Below are positions 31,641-44,005 of a DNA stretch of 64,000 bases, one piece after another. Position 1 is the stretch's first letter; each line of letters opens with the position of its first letter. Origin of the DNA: Ascaphus truei (taxonomy: Eukaryota > Chordata > Amphibia > Anura > Ascaphidae); contig CM071570.1 of assembly GCA_036426205.1 (NCBI GenBank), positions 4,229,872 through 4,293,871 on the forward strand, in the 5' to 3' direction. The translations under genes and the position numbers were made by a program. The notes under the pieces are model-generated. The model made no database searches. It was not told the DNA's origin and saw only the letters and a program-made list of their open reading frames with translations.

Positions 31641-34545
31641 TTGCGTTTTTAGACAAACAGCCTGATTAAATTGTTTTGAGTGGTGCGTGGAGCTGATTTT
31701 TGAACGGTGTCTTATCTGATTGGGACGAGTAAGAATCCCTAGCAGTTTCACATGAATTATATTCTCTGTTCCTGTATTCATTTTAAAGTGTAAGAGTTGT
31801 TAAGGTTGTTAGGGGGCTAAGGGTAGAGTCCCGTTAAAAGTTTTGGTTTTTTAGTGATGAAGGTGAGTTGTTTTGTGCTTAAGGGATTGTTTTCAGACCG
31901 TCCTGGATTGTGATAAATATTTTTGTTCTGAGCAGGACGGGTCCCTGATTGTACATTTGCTCTGTTTGTTGTCATTACATACCAAGTGAGTACATGATAT
32001 CTGGGTTAGAAGGTCTTATCTGTATCCATGTTATAAGTATAAGGTTTATCAGGACTGGGTTGGACCCCGAAGTGATTCAAGTTTTTCTTTGGTATAGTTA
32101 TGGTGAGAAAATGTGATTGGGGAACATCTTGTGACAGGTCCTTTTGCATATTACACTATTCAGAACATAACATGCCAAAAGAGTTGTACGTATCAGCTTG
32201 CTTGATTATTGTAACGCTATTGTACAGTCAATTAACATTGATTGCTGTAGCCGAAGTATTGTCAGGTCAATAAATTGATTCTGTAACCGAAGAAGTATTG
32301 TACGGTCAATTAAATTTGATTTCTGTAACGGGGAATAATGGGAAACCAAAATTTCTCACAGGATTGTGTGTCTGCAGACGAAAATATAAAGAATGAATAC
32401 AGAGAACGAAAGAGACAATATAAATATATTTTGTTGGCAGTGAATGGCACTGTTTGTACTATTATCAACAATTGCGCAGATGTTTAAATGAAAGAGGGGT
32501 CTTTTTCTGTGGGATTATAAGCTCAGGGAGCGCGTCTCGTGTGTTTTTGAATCCACACGGGAAACATACCTACGTTAATATGGGTCAAAAAATTTTTTGA
32601 ACAGAAGTCCCGCTGCATTATTTTACCATTGCCAGACAGAAGTTAATATAATAACAGTAAAAAAAGAAAGTGAATAGTAAAGAAATAGCAATGAATTTGC
32701 CGATAGATAATTAAGGCATATGTTTTGAGGAAGTAGATATTGAGGTTATTTTTATGACGGTTTATATGCAGAAATTGGGATTACTAGAGACTGTGTGATA
32801 TTGTTTGGGAGGGACAAAAGTGTTATAAGTGTAAAAGGTAGGACATGTGTCCAGTAATTGCAGAGCAGCCTAAGAGAGAGAGTAGAAAGAAAAAAATGGA
32901 ATTTAAAAGGTTTGTTCGTACTGGCCACACGCAAAAGGTCTTTTGAACCAAAAATATTCTTTTTTCTTCCTTCTGTTCTACATGGCACCAAGAAAGAGAA
33001 TAAAAGCTGGTTATTTATATGAGAAGCTGATTCGCTGTGTAGGAAGAAGTTTGTCTATGTTCTTTGTGTGTCTGTATTGTGGTTTTCTGTATTGTGTGTA
33101 AACCAGTAAAAACATGTCAATTGCATTATAGGATTAGGATATGTTGGAGAGATTTTAATCTGCAGGTGTGTTTAAATTATAGGGTGTGTTCATAATTGAT
33201 CTACCTCATGTTGTTAATTGTCCCATTTTTTTTTTGAGAGGCCATATTTTTATTTTGAAAGGTCATATTTTTTATTTTTGAAGAGGGCCATATTTTTTAT
33301 TTTATGAGAGGCCATACTTTTGTTCGGTTTTTAGTGCGTGTAGAGATCTCCATTTTTAACTTTGAGCTGAGTTTCAATCCAGTAATAATATTTAGAAGAC
33401 GGAGAAAACTGTTTTGTTATCTGTTTGTGCACTTTTCAGGTCTTTTTTGCGAAACGCCTCGGGCTGGCAAATTGCCCAAGTTAACAAGCTCTGAAATTTT
33501 TCTCTGAGTGTCTTTAAAAATAATAAGCTGTCAGTGTGTTCGGCACTGTGCAAAGAGATATATTACAAGAAATTTACTTGTCCGACCGACACAGCTTATA
33601 TTCGAGCAAATAATCCCAGTAATGTACCATGGCAGATACCTGGAATGCGTCCGCTCCTCACTCCGAGCACAGCCCCGTGGTGCTGTTTGCTCTCCAGCCG
33701 GGTTCCTGCCTGGCTTGACGGGCGGCTTTCTGTTTAGATGCTATGATTAGGATTTTATAGGTGCAATGCTTGTACGCTGTGTCTACCAGATGGATCAATT
33801 CATGAATTGTAATGCAGTATATATATATATATATATAACTGTGCAGTACATATGCGAGCCAGCGGGAATAAGATGCTTCCATCCCTGGCCGGAAAATACA
33901 CGCAATGGCACTGGGGTCAGAAAACAATCACAACCTAAACCGAATACACACACCGGAGTATTAGCCCGAATTCGTGGCGACTCAGGCCGAGCTCGAATAA
34001 AGTGTTGTCGGCCAGTTAGTGTGGAGTCGCTATACAAAAGCATTGGACTATTATATGAGATATGTGATATTTTAGAACTTTCTGTAACCTACCATTTTGA
34101 TTTTCCCATATGGGTACATTTTACTTATAAGCACTAGTTATTGTTATAAATCTTTGTAGAATGTGTTGCAAATGGGTGCATTTGGTATGTCACCTCTCGT
34201 TTTTGGATATTCTAGGTAAGAGTAAAGACAGTGATACATAGTTAGCAAATACAGTATCAGCATATGGAGCGGATATATATTATATGCAAGGCTTTCAGCC
34301 AATTTTTTAGCAGGAATAGGTTACACGGGAGTGTGGGGGGTGGAGGGCCAGACTGGAATTGTCTAGGGCATTTGTTCTGCTTAGTATAGTTAATGTTTTT
34401 AAATTGGATGGTGTTATACACATTGTGTGTCCATTACTTTGGATAGGTAGTGTATTGCAGTGTATGACTTTATATATATTAGTCGTCAAAAATGTTCTCA
34501 GCACTTCATAAAGAATCAGTAGAGGAATTAAGTATATATACATAT
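31640..34545 (+). mobile_element. ERV leader-to-gag region, noisy second copy with MITE
   Basis: Repeats 26260-29140 collinearly, including the zinc knuckle region and the MITE (33577-34016), but with very many one-base deletions and insertions. Coding inference is unreliable here. It ends at about 34535, where the next LTR begins. Confidence 0.75.
33577..34016 (+). mobile_element. MITE inserted in ERV, noisy copy
   Basis: Same position in the ERV as 28254-28652 and the same element, with numerous indels (length about 440 bp). This shows that the 31.64-34.5 kb copy derives from the MITE-bearing provirus form. Confidence 0.75.
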
Positions 34546-35176
34546 TGACAAAGATGAGACATTAGGGGTCTGGCATAACAACATAACAGCATTTAGGATG
34601 GAGCCATTTTGTGTGAATATTTCAATCCGCCATCTTGTCTTGTCTCTGTGAGTCTTAATTTCTGTGTTTCATTTCTGTATAAACAAATGTGTGAAGCAGA
34701 GAATGGAATGTTTTCGCTCCTAGCTGAATTTATTGACCCTTCCTCATCCAGTCAGCTTCAAATTAAAAGTGTAAACAGGCTAAAAGTTATGAGAACTCGT
34801 GAGATAAGCTTAGATTCTTGCAGTGAAACCAATTCTCACACAATATTGCCAGGTGACAGAATAGGCACATCCCATTTAACCCCAGAATGGTTTCTAGCTG
34901 ACAGGCAGTTATACGATATTATTATGTATTACAAAATGACATCGACTTTAATATTGTTATGTATTACAAAATGAGGTAATATTAGTGATGCACAAGCCCC
35001 CATTGAGGGAGGACACTTTTTAGGATTTAGGGTATAAATATATGGCATACCATGTTTATTGTTTAGAGAGCTTTTGTTTTGAAGCTGTCTCCGTTGTGCA
35101 CTTGACTTGAATAAATTCACGTGTTATTCTGTTTCAAAATAACCTCAGACTGTGTTTTTTATTTACGTTTTTCTCA
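34546..35176 (+). mobile_element. ERV 5' LTR of provirus B
   Basis: 631 bp, TG...CA type, followed by the cleanest primer-binding site in the window (TGGCGCCCGAATAGGGACT at 35179). It differs from the LTRs at 22.4 and 25.5 kb by true substitutions and by a local duplication around ATTGTTATGTATTACAAAATG (34916-34974). Confidence 0.85.
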
Positions 35177-38100
35177 GATGGCGCCCGAATAGGGACTCAA
35201 TATCATCGGAATCGAGCACCCGGATGTATCACTCCTCCATCACTCAAACCTGAGCGCTCATATGAATCAAGGTAAGGCTACCTGCATTTTTTAGACAAAC
35301 AGCCTGATTAAATTCTTTTGAGTGGTGCGTGGAGCTGATTTTTGAACGGTTTGTCTTATCTGATCGACGGTAAGAATCCCTAGCAGTTTCACATGAATTT
35401 ATTATTCTCTTTCCGTATTCATTTTAAAGTGTAAGAGTTGTAAGAGTTGTAGGGGCTAAGGTGAGAGTCCTGTAAAAGTTTTGTGGTTTTAGTGATGAAG
35501 GTGAGTGTTTTGTGCTTAAGGATTGTTTTTCAGACCGTCCTGGATTGTGATAAATATTTTTGTTGTCTGAGCAGGACGGGTCCCTGATGTTACATTTGCT
35601 CTATTTTTGTCATTACATACCAAGTGAAGTTCAGATATCTGGTTAGAAGGTCTTATCTGTATCCATGTTAAAAAGTATAAGGTTTATCAGGACTGGGTTG
35701 GACACGCTGAAGTGATTCAAGTTTTTTTGGTATAGTTATTGGTGAGAAAATGTGATTGGGGAACAGTCTTGTGACAGGTCTTTTTTGATATTTACACTAT
35801 TTAGAACAATAACAGCCAAAAAGTTGTACGTAATCAGCTTGCGTTGATTATGTAACGCTAAATTGTAAGGTCAATTAACAGTTGAGTGCTGTAGCGAGCT
35901 AAGTGTACAGGTCAATAATTTGATTTTGTAACCGAGAAGAAGTATTGTACAGGACAATTAAATTTGATTCTGAACAGAGGGAATAATGGGAAACCAAAAA
36001 ATTATCAAGGATTGTTGTCGCAGACGAAAAATAAAGAGATGAATTACAGAGAACGAAAAGAGACAATTAAATATATTTTGTTGGCAGTGAATGGCACTGT
36101 TTGTTATTATCAACAAATTGCGCAGATGTTTAAATGAAAGAGGGGGTCTTTTTCTGTGGATTGATAAGCTCAGGGAGCGCCGTCTCGTGTGTTTTTGAAT
36201 CCACCAGGGAAACATACCTTACGTTAATATGGGTCAAAAGAATTATGTTGAGGGACAGAAGGTCCCGCGTTATTTTACCATTGCCAGGACAGAGAAGTTA
36301 ATATAATAACAAGTAAAATAAAGAAAGTGAATAGGAAAGAAATAGGCAAGTGAATTTGCCGAAGATAATTAAGGCTATGTGTTGTTGAGGAAGTAGATAT
36401 TGAGGGTTATTTTATGACAGATTTATATGCAGAAATGGGAATAAAATTAGAGACTGTGTGTATGTTTTGGGAGGACAAAAGTGTTATAAGTGTTAAAGGT
36501 AGGAATGTTGCCAGTAATTGCATAGCAGCCATAGAGGAGAGTAGAAGAAAAGAATGGAATTTAAAAGGTTTGTTCGTACTGGCAACACAAAATGGTTCTG
36601 TGAACCAGAAAAATATTATTTTTCCTTCTGTTCTAATGGGCAACAGAAAGAGAATAAAAGCTGGTATTATAGAGAAGCTGAATCGCTGTGTAGGAGGAAT
36701 TTGTGTCTATTTCTTTGTGTGTCTGTATTGTGGTTTCTTGTATTGTGTGTTGTAAACCAGTAAAACATGTCAATTGCATTTTATTAGGATTAGGATATGT
36801 TGGAGAGATTTTAAGCTTGCAAGTATGTTTAAATATATAGGGTTGTGTTATAAGTTGATCTAACCTCAGTTAGCCTAATTGTCCCATTTTATTTTTGAGA
36901 AGCCATATTTTTATTTTTGAAAGGTCATATTTTTTATTTTTGAGAGGCCATATTTTTATTTTTGAGAGCCATACATTTTTTCGGTTTTAGTGCTTGTGTA
37001 GAGATCCTCATTTTAACTTTGAGCTGAAGTTTCAATCCAGTAATTATATTTAGAAGACGGAGAAAACTGTTTTGTTATCTGTTTGCACTTTCGAAGGTCT
37101 TTTTTGGCGAAACGCTCGGGCTGGCAAATTGCCCAAGTTAAACAAGCTCTGAAATTTTTCTCTGAGTGTCTTTAAAAAATAATAACGCGTCAGTGTGTTC
37201 GGCACTGTGCAAAGAGATATATTACAAGAAATTTAGTGTGAAGTCCTATACAAAAGCATTTGACTATTATATGAATATGTGATGTATTTATAACTTCTAA
37301 CCATTTATTTTTCCATAGGTGTACAATTTATTATAAGCGAGAGTAGTTATTGTTAAATATTTTATAATGTTTTGCCAAAGTGGTGCATTTGGAGTCACCT
37401 CTCGTGTTTGGATATGTTCTAGGTATAGAGTAAAGGACAGGTGATACATAGTTACAATACAGTTACATAAGTGAGCAGGGTAAATTATATGAAAGGCATT
37501 TCACATTTTTAGCAGAAGTAGTTACACATGGAGTGTTTGGGGGTGGAGGCCAGACTGGAATTGGCTAGGGGCATTTGTCTTAGTATAGTTAATTGTTTAA
37601 TTGGTGAGTGAACACTTTTGTCATGACTTTGGTAGTAGTGTATGCAGTGTATGACTTTATAATATGCGTCACAAAATGTTCTCAGCACTTATAAAGAATA
37701 CACAGTAGAGGGAATTATGATAGATAGTAAGTGCAGCAAAATTAGACAATTAGGAAAGGAAATCCCTGCCTTAAGAGCTTACAATCTAAGGTTTGATGGG
37801 AATTTACAGAGATAGCAGGTGAGGGATAAGTGCTGTAGATAGCAGTTGCTGGCCACAATGGGTGGTGGATTGACTGGTGTGTGGAATAATAGCCATGAGT
37901 GCAGGCTTTGGGATGCTTAATTTGTGGGGCAAGTTTTAAGGTTAATTAGTTATTTTGAAAGGTTGATACCATTTGCATCGGAGGAGATGTAGTGAGGCAT
38001 GAATGAGAGCAAAGTGTGTATTGGGAGAAGAGATATTGGTCTGTAGCTTGAGACAGTGTTTGTCCCCACTTTTGAAGATTGGGACAGCGCTGGTAGTTTT

Positions 38101-40124
38101 CCAGGTCTTAGGGATTATGGCCTGCAGACAGGATAGAGGTGATTATGGAAGCAATTGGTTGACAATGACTGAGGCCCAAAGCCTTAGTAACTTAGATGTA
38201 GTACAGTAAAGTCCACATTAGCTGCTTAGTTTTAAATATGAGGAGCATTTAATAGGAGATACTCTGTTATATGCGGATGTTAGAACAGTAGTAAACAATT
38301 GATACAAGAATTGTTCCTAGGTATAAATTATCCCCTATGAGACACTTATGGGATGACTTATGACTATCAGGAGTTCAAAGGAACAAATTAAGGACCATCT
38401 ATTGGTTAAATAAAACAATTAATAAGTATTGTATGCCAAAACATTTTTTGAGTCTCTTAGGCATAAGATATGATAAAAGTGCACCTACACGAGACGGAGT
38501 TAAAGGTCAAGCAGTTCTAAACAAGCATGCTCTTATCCCAGATGAAAGGGCCCATACTAACCCCCAATACAGTAATTAAGTGGCAAGTTCTTTCCTGGAC
38601 CCAAAGTAAAGTAAAGCTCGTTCCAGCTCCACCAAAGACCAAAGTCACATAGCACAGCCGCATCAAGTTACGTTTTGACGAACATAAACTTTGACACGTT
38701 AACCAACGCGGAAATAAGATACCAGGCAGAGGCCTGGTCTTATCAGGATATTTCATTTTTTAAAAGACTCAAAACATTCTATTTTTCAGAGACTCAATTC
38801 CTGATTTCTATCAGAACATTTCATTTTTCAGAGACTCAATATTTTATTCTTTAGAGTGTGTTTAAGTTAGAAATTTAAGGTGCATGTACTAATTGAGCTT
38901 GATGGGAGGATTGGTTTTCCTGGAAGCGTGGCTTGTGAAAATCTTCGTATGTGTTTTTGGCAGTACTCATCATCTCTCTAGTGATGTGTCATATGCAGCA
39001 AAACTTTGATCCAGAAGTGTGTTGCACCTCCACCGAGGAGGGGGTCACCCAGGGGGTGTGTCAGCCCAAGGAAAGGTCATAAGTCAGCCATTTTGACCCA
39101 TCGCCGACATCGTCTGTTTCTTGAATTACTGAGTGAATGATGGTATAATGCACTTGCAGGGGTGAGGATCATGCATTCGCTTCCACAGATACCAAAACCC
39201 CTTCAATTCTCAGTAATAGCTTGAAAATATATGATGATAGAGACTAGATGCCATTTCCTTTATCTAGCAACTGCATACCAAAAAGAAGATTGTTGCATAA
39301 AATAAGGTTTTTAGTATATGTGTATAATTTCTGTATTTTCCCATTTTTTAAGGGAACCTCTTAAAGGGTGTATCACACACTAGGAACAAGAATCAATTTA
39401 TGGGCTCAAGGGTCTCCACCAACCAATGAAACCGTGTAAAAATGTATGTTCAGTCAGATAACAATTTACAGGAAGGTGGTGGCCTTAATTTTGCAGTTTT
39501 TAATTTCATCATTAAACCAAGACAGCGTTTCAGATCAGGCTTATGGCCTACAAAACAGAATGGTTTTAGATTACATTTTAGCATCAAAAGGAGGTGTAGT
39601 GCCCTTAATAAAGAACAATGTTGTGTTTTCATCCAAGATCACGAGTGGCAGGTACAACAGAGGTAGATAAGATAGGAGAAATTCAAGAAAGATTTAGGAA
39701 GGAAGGTGACACAGACTGGGACCCTTTGGGGCTGAATGGATTGGTAGGATCACTAGGAGCGAAAATTTTTGAATGCCGGTAATGGTGTGATTATGATACT
39801 CGTTGTCATCTATGTTTGTGTTACGTTTGTCAAAGGCATGATCCACAAATATGCAACCCCTCTTCAGACATAATGCCTTGTTTGCAGAACCAACTACAGC
39901 AGTCCTTGAAGAAAGAGATGCCAAGTACAATGTTCTAACTCTGGACAAGAATTTGGCTGTAAACGCCATACGGACTATGACTACATGGCAGGCACCCTCG
40001 TGCACGTCCTACACCCTCAGCAGCATTATGAAATGATGGAGCACCCTTGTGCCTCCCACGTGTTCTGGACTAAAATCATACCAATAATTCTCAAAAAACA
40101 ATGTTTAAAGATAAGAGGAGGGGC
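35177..40124 (+). mobile_element. ERV internal region, provirus B (defective, no MITE)
   Basis: Collinear with provirus A from leader to envelope but lacking the MITE. The landmarks are the gag zinc-knuckle region (36482-36525), the tandem AT-rich repeats (36882-36975), the LINE scrap, the integrase end (38320-38600) and the envelope fragment. Many short indels break all frames. Part of that is probably sequencing noise, but the missing MITE and distinct LTRs show a separate copy or allele. Confidence 0.75.
39420..40080 (+). pseudogene. Envelope transmembrane remnant, provirus B
   Basis: Counterpart of 30840-31552 with the frame broken at several points. The C-x6-CC region is still visible at about 39598-39625 in one frame and the anchor near 39800 in another. 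Not functional. Confidence 0.65.
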
Positions 40125-40747
40125 TGACAAAGTTGAGACATTAGGGGGTCTGGCATAACAACATAACAGCACTTTAGGATGAAGCCATTTTGTGTGAATA
40201 TTTCAATCAGCCATTTGTCTTGTCTCTGGTGAGTCTTAATTTCTGTGTGTTCATTTCTGTATAAAAAAAGTGTAAAGCAGAAGAATGGAATTTTTCGTTC
40301 CTAGTTAATTTATTGACCTCTTCCTCATCCAACAGCTTCAAATTAAAAGAGTAAACAGGGTAAAAGTTCCTATGAACCATGAGATAAGCTTAGATTTTTG
40401 CAGTAGAACCAATCTCACAAAATATTGCCAGGTGGATGCAGATAGGCACATCCCATTTAACCCCAAGTGGTTTTTAGCTGACAGGTGTTTATACTATTGT
40501 TACGTATACACAAATGACATCAACTTTATATTGTTATGTATTACAATGAGGGTAATATTAATGACGCACAAGCCCCATTGAGGGAGGACACTTTTTAGGA
40601 TTTAGGGTATAAATATAGGCATACCAGTTTATTGTTTAGAGAGCTTTTGTTTTGAAGCTGTCTCCGTTGTGCACTTGACGAATAAATTCACGTGTTATTC
40701 TGTTTCAAAATAACCTCAGACTGTGTTTTTTATTTACGCTTTTCACA
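40125..40747 (+). mobile_element. ERV 3' LTR of provirus B
   Basis: 623 bp, preceded by a polypurine run (AGAGGAGGGGC). It shares with the 34546-35176 LTR the duplicated TATTGTTATG...ACAAATGACATC segment that the other two LTRs lack, so these two form a pair. The sequence after its end repeats the 5' flank of the first LTR. Confidence 0.85.
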
Positions 40748-40808
40748 AACGCTTCACACAAATCTATATGATAGTAGTTTTTGTACCCTAAGTTACGTAT
40801 ATGTTTAA
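40748..40808 (+). repeat. Repeat of the ERV 5' flank
   Basis: AACGCTTCACACAAATCTAT and the following 40 bases match 22361-22420, the sequence just before the first LTR. A retroviral target duplication is only 4-6 bp, so this 60-bp flank repeat needs another cause. Confidence 0.75.
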
Positions 40809-41715
40809 ACAGCAAGAATTTAACTAAAGATACATATGTATCTTATTTCACACATAGCGTTGCTGGCTTGCCTTTTTTTTTCGGTGCCTGTATACATAAT
40901 AATGTGCGCGCACAACGTCTGTTGCGCACGCACATCACGAATGTGTGGACAAAGTATTAGCGCATGCGCTAAACGATGTGTATGTTGTGCGTTCAATAAA
41001 TGTCCCTCCATCGTTCTGCTAGCAGTACGCATATCATGGCTGAAACTTATGATAATGATGGAAATAAATGTTAATTATAAACACGTACATATTTAACTTT
41101 GTCAACAGACGTGTGTAAACTGCAACAACGAGCGATCAGCCAATGAGCGCACAAAATACGGGTGACGTCATGTTAAGGCACCGTGAACTGTACGCAAACA
41201 CACCTCATATTGAATTAACATTGGCCTACAGCGATGTGCACGCACCGCCACAGCGACGCGCGCACATGACACACTGCACAGACTGTAACAATAAGCTACG
41301 GCAACAGCCAATACATATTCACGCGCGCACGTGTGTTGGGGCTGTGTCTTGCATCGGTAACCTTTTTAAGGACGCCTTGAAACATTAACACGTTCCCACA
41401 TCATATGTGGGCATCACGTTGTTTGTACCTATTGAATGCTAAACAATGAGGTGTGTGTGTGTGTTACAGTTAGTGCAACAGGTTTAAATGATAGCTTTTT
41501 TTTAAAAATGATGTCGGATTACTGTGTGCCTCAACAATGTGTACTAATGGTTCGTCATTTAGTATTGTGTCATATGAAATAATTACTTTGTTAACGCTAC
41601 ATCTAAGGCTGTTAGCTATGTTAATCTTTATCCAATCATTAGCATTTGATCAATGTACACATATATTATTTGACTATACCACTAACGACATGTATATTAA
41701 CCATTCTTGTAGAAG
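40809..41715. other. Non-coding stretch
   Basis: Rich in CpG and alternating GCGCAC motifs from 40900 to 41350, with a TGACGTCA (CRE-type) palindrome at 41163-41170 that might be regulatory. No gene found. It lies downstream of the forkhead-like ORF on the minus strand. Confidence 0.4.
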
Positions 41716-42369
41716 TTAAATCTGATGTTGCTGCATCAATTCGCTCCAGGAATACACAACAGACTCATCCATGCTTGATGCAACCGTTGAATCCTGAATC
41801 ACACACATTTCCATTATGTCGTCATCGGGCTCAGCATTGGGTTCTTCAAACAAGAGGTCTTGAGGTACATTCAGTTGTTGGTTGTTTACACCTCCAAATC
41901 CGTCTAGACCATATAAGTATTCATTCATATCATAGTCGTTATCTCCATTTTGGATCTGGTATTGTTGAATGGGTGGTGCAGGTATATCAGCATGCGCAGC
42001 CGGCTGTGCGTCTTCAATGTTACTGGTATTAGGGAAATACATGCTATTTAGCAGAAGATATGTTCCATGTTCCATGGTAACTTTAAATGCTGGTGCAACC
42101 TGCCAGAAACCGTATCGTTCAGCTGTACCATCAGGGACACGCTCAAAACATTTACTTGAGGATAACGTGTAACGTACAGAAGTTTTAAAATTTCTTTGCT
42201 TGCCTTTTTCTTTGAAGTATGGATATTTGTTTTGTATCAAATCATAGATTTCCCCCACCGTTGCCTTCTTTGATTGCGTTCTTTCGATGGCCTCTGAGAT
42301 TAAATATTTAAATGATTTTACAGGTTTGATGTTAGATGTTGAAGCTCCTGCCATTGCTATTCCCTTCAT
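41716..42369 (-). CDS. Intronless forkhead-domain protein, divergent (second copy type)
   Basis: Up to 217 codons, intact. The ATG at 42354 (context GCAATGG) is a better start than the first at 42369 and gives 212 residues beginning MAGAST. The forkhead domain spans roughly residues 15-95: KPVKSFKYLISEAIERT, KKATVGEIYDLIQNKYPYFK, NFKTSVRYTLSSSKCFERV, then YGFWQVAPAF. The recognition helix has S-V-R-Y-T-L where classical FOX proteins have S-I-R-H-N-L. The C-terminus has an N/D/Y-rich stretch, an acidic block (EPDDDIMEM) and a tail ending YSWSELMQQHQI. It shares with the 7186-7785 protein the ATV.(E/Q)IY, CF.R and W.V.P.F...(D/E)HG pattern, so both look like members of one divergent subfamily. 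Probably a nuclear DNA-binding protein; targets unknown. Confidence 0.75.
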   Translation of the reverse strand: MKGIAMAGASTSNIKPVKSFKYLISEAIERTQSKKATVGEIYDLIQNKYPYFKEKGKQRNFKTSVRYTLSSSKCFERVPDGTAERYGFWQVAPAFKVTMEHGTYLLLNSMYFPNTSNIEDAQPAAHADIPAPPIQQYQIQNGDNDYDMNEYLYGLDGFGGVNNQQLNVPQDLLFEEPNAEPDDDIMEMCVIQDSTVASSMDESVVYSWSELMQQHQI

Positions 42370-43224
42370 GTGTTTTGTGTGTAAGTGTGAAGCATACGGA
42401 TGTGTGCTGTATTTATGAACACATGAATGTTATCTTCGTGGTTTCTTTCAAGGTTATAAGACAAATTAACTGTTACTGTATACGCCTAGCTTTTCTCCTA
42501 CAAGCAAATGGTTACAATAATTGCCTGAAAGTCTTTATGTAACCTAAACGTTTCACAGGAATCGAAACTTTAATTTGCCATTATGCAATTAAAAATAGAA
42601 AAACAAGTGTAGTCATTTATTTAAAAAAACAATTTGCGTGTAATCTAAACCTGTGGTATGATGATTAGATTTCAAAGAATACTGTGGTTAAATTAAGCAT
42701 AAACATCTGACTATTATGCAGTTATATTTTTTACTCTCTGTTATGTTCAATGTTTTTTCTCATCTATGTGTATTTTATCTCTCTCACTGGTTTTCTTGTG
42801 ATAAAAAATATATATATATTCACATAGATATAGAACTTGCTACATACAAGGCCTTGTTAACAAGCACGCCTTTCAATAATTATTTTAATAGCTAATGTAA
42901 GTGAATAACATTACTATTTATGTTTTAAAGTTGCCCTAATAGAGTAAACTGTGTATATGTTTAATTTCTCAGCAAACAAGGCCTCTTTGCAGCCATGTAA
43001 TGATGTACTGTTCATTCTCATTATATATATATATATTATATATACTGTATAGTGTTAAATTATATAATTATTATCTAGGCCTTGTGTAATCATATTGACC
43101 TTTTAATACAGGTGAGTGAATTAGTGCCTCACCCAGAGTGATACTATAATAGTAGAAATTGTCCTTACATTGATATTACATTAACACAAGGCCTGTTTGC
43201 ACAAAACACTTTCAGATTATATCT
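42370..43224. other. AT-rich non-coding stretch
   Basis: Upstream of the minus-strand forkhead-like ORF, so it would hold its promoter; no clear element is visible. The phrase (A)AAGGCCT(T/C)G recurs (42849, 42979, 43075, 43190) at about 100-base spacing. Confidence 0.4.
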
Positions 43225-43338
43225 CTGTGTGTATGTATGTATGTATGTATGTATGTATGTATGTATGTATGTATGTATGTGTGTATGTATGTAATTATAT
43301 AGATAATATATATATATTATATATATATAAGATCTACG

Positions 43339-43366
<28 letters not shown>
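43225..43366. repeat. (ATGT)n and (AT)n microsatellites
   Basis: About 17 ATGT units at 43230-43292, then AT runs to 43366, which directly abut the Gypsy LTR. Confidence 0.95.
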
Positions 43367-43369
<3 letters not shown>

Positions 43370-44005
43370 GACAGAGTCACTGACTCAATAGGCTGTGACA
43401 GTGAATGGAGAGATGCTGCAGCCAGTTCACAGAGTGTTAATCTCCTCAGACAGAAAGAAGCACACCTGCAGCCTAATTAAGCAGGAGGCCTGAGAGACTG
43501 GTTTAAAAAGCAGGAAGTTGCTCACACAAGGTGAGCTTGTTTATCCACAGGAAGGTGGAGAGAACTCTCCCGGCAAGAAAGCCGTAGCAGCTGCTGCTCT
43601 TGTCCCCCAATCCTGCGAGGAGCTTTGCTGCTGGGACCAGCTGGGACCCCAACCCAGGATAAAGATAAACATTACTGCGAGGCTGGACACAGCCTGCTCC
43701 CCAGAACCGTGTTCCTGTTTGCTACTGGAGCTGCAACAGATAAGACTTTATTATTACACTTATTGGTTATACTTTGTGTTGCATATGTTTTGGGCATAAA
43801 GATTAGCTGGCTGTCCTGTTAGTAAGGGCTCAAGAAGTGAGTTAATTTCCCTAACGGGAATAGGCTTTAATTTCTAAGAAGTACTTTTTTTAAAGGGACA
43901 GTGCACCCGTACTTTATTTTGCTGTGGCTAATAAACCACTATAGTTTAACGTTTCCCAACGTGTCTAGTGTCTTACTGACCCCGCCGCGAGGCCGTCCTG
44001 CCACA
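43367..44005 (+). mobile_element. Gypsy-type LTR
   Basis: 639 bp from TGTGACAGAGTCACTG to GTCCTGCCACA, followed after GG by TGGTGTCAGAAGTGGGAT, a primer-binding site of the form used by vertebrate Gypsy elements. AATAAA occurs at 43931. The partner LTR is not in the window. Confidence 0.8.

Noticed and set aside
41163..41170. CRE palindrome TGACGTCA as promoter of the forkhead-like ORF
   Set aside because: It lies downstream of that minus-strand ORF and no other gene starts nearby; a single 8-mer is weak evidence.
43165..43391. Tyrosine/isoleucine-rich frames
   Set aside because: Translation of (ATGT)n and (AT)n microsatellites.
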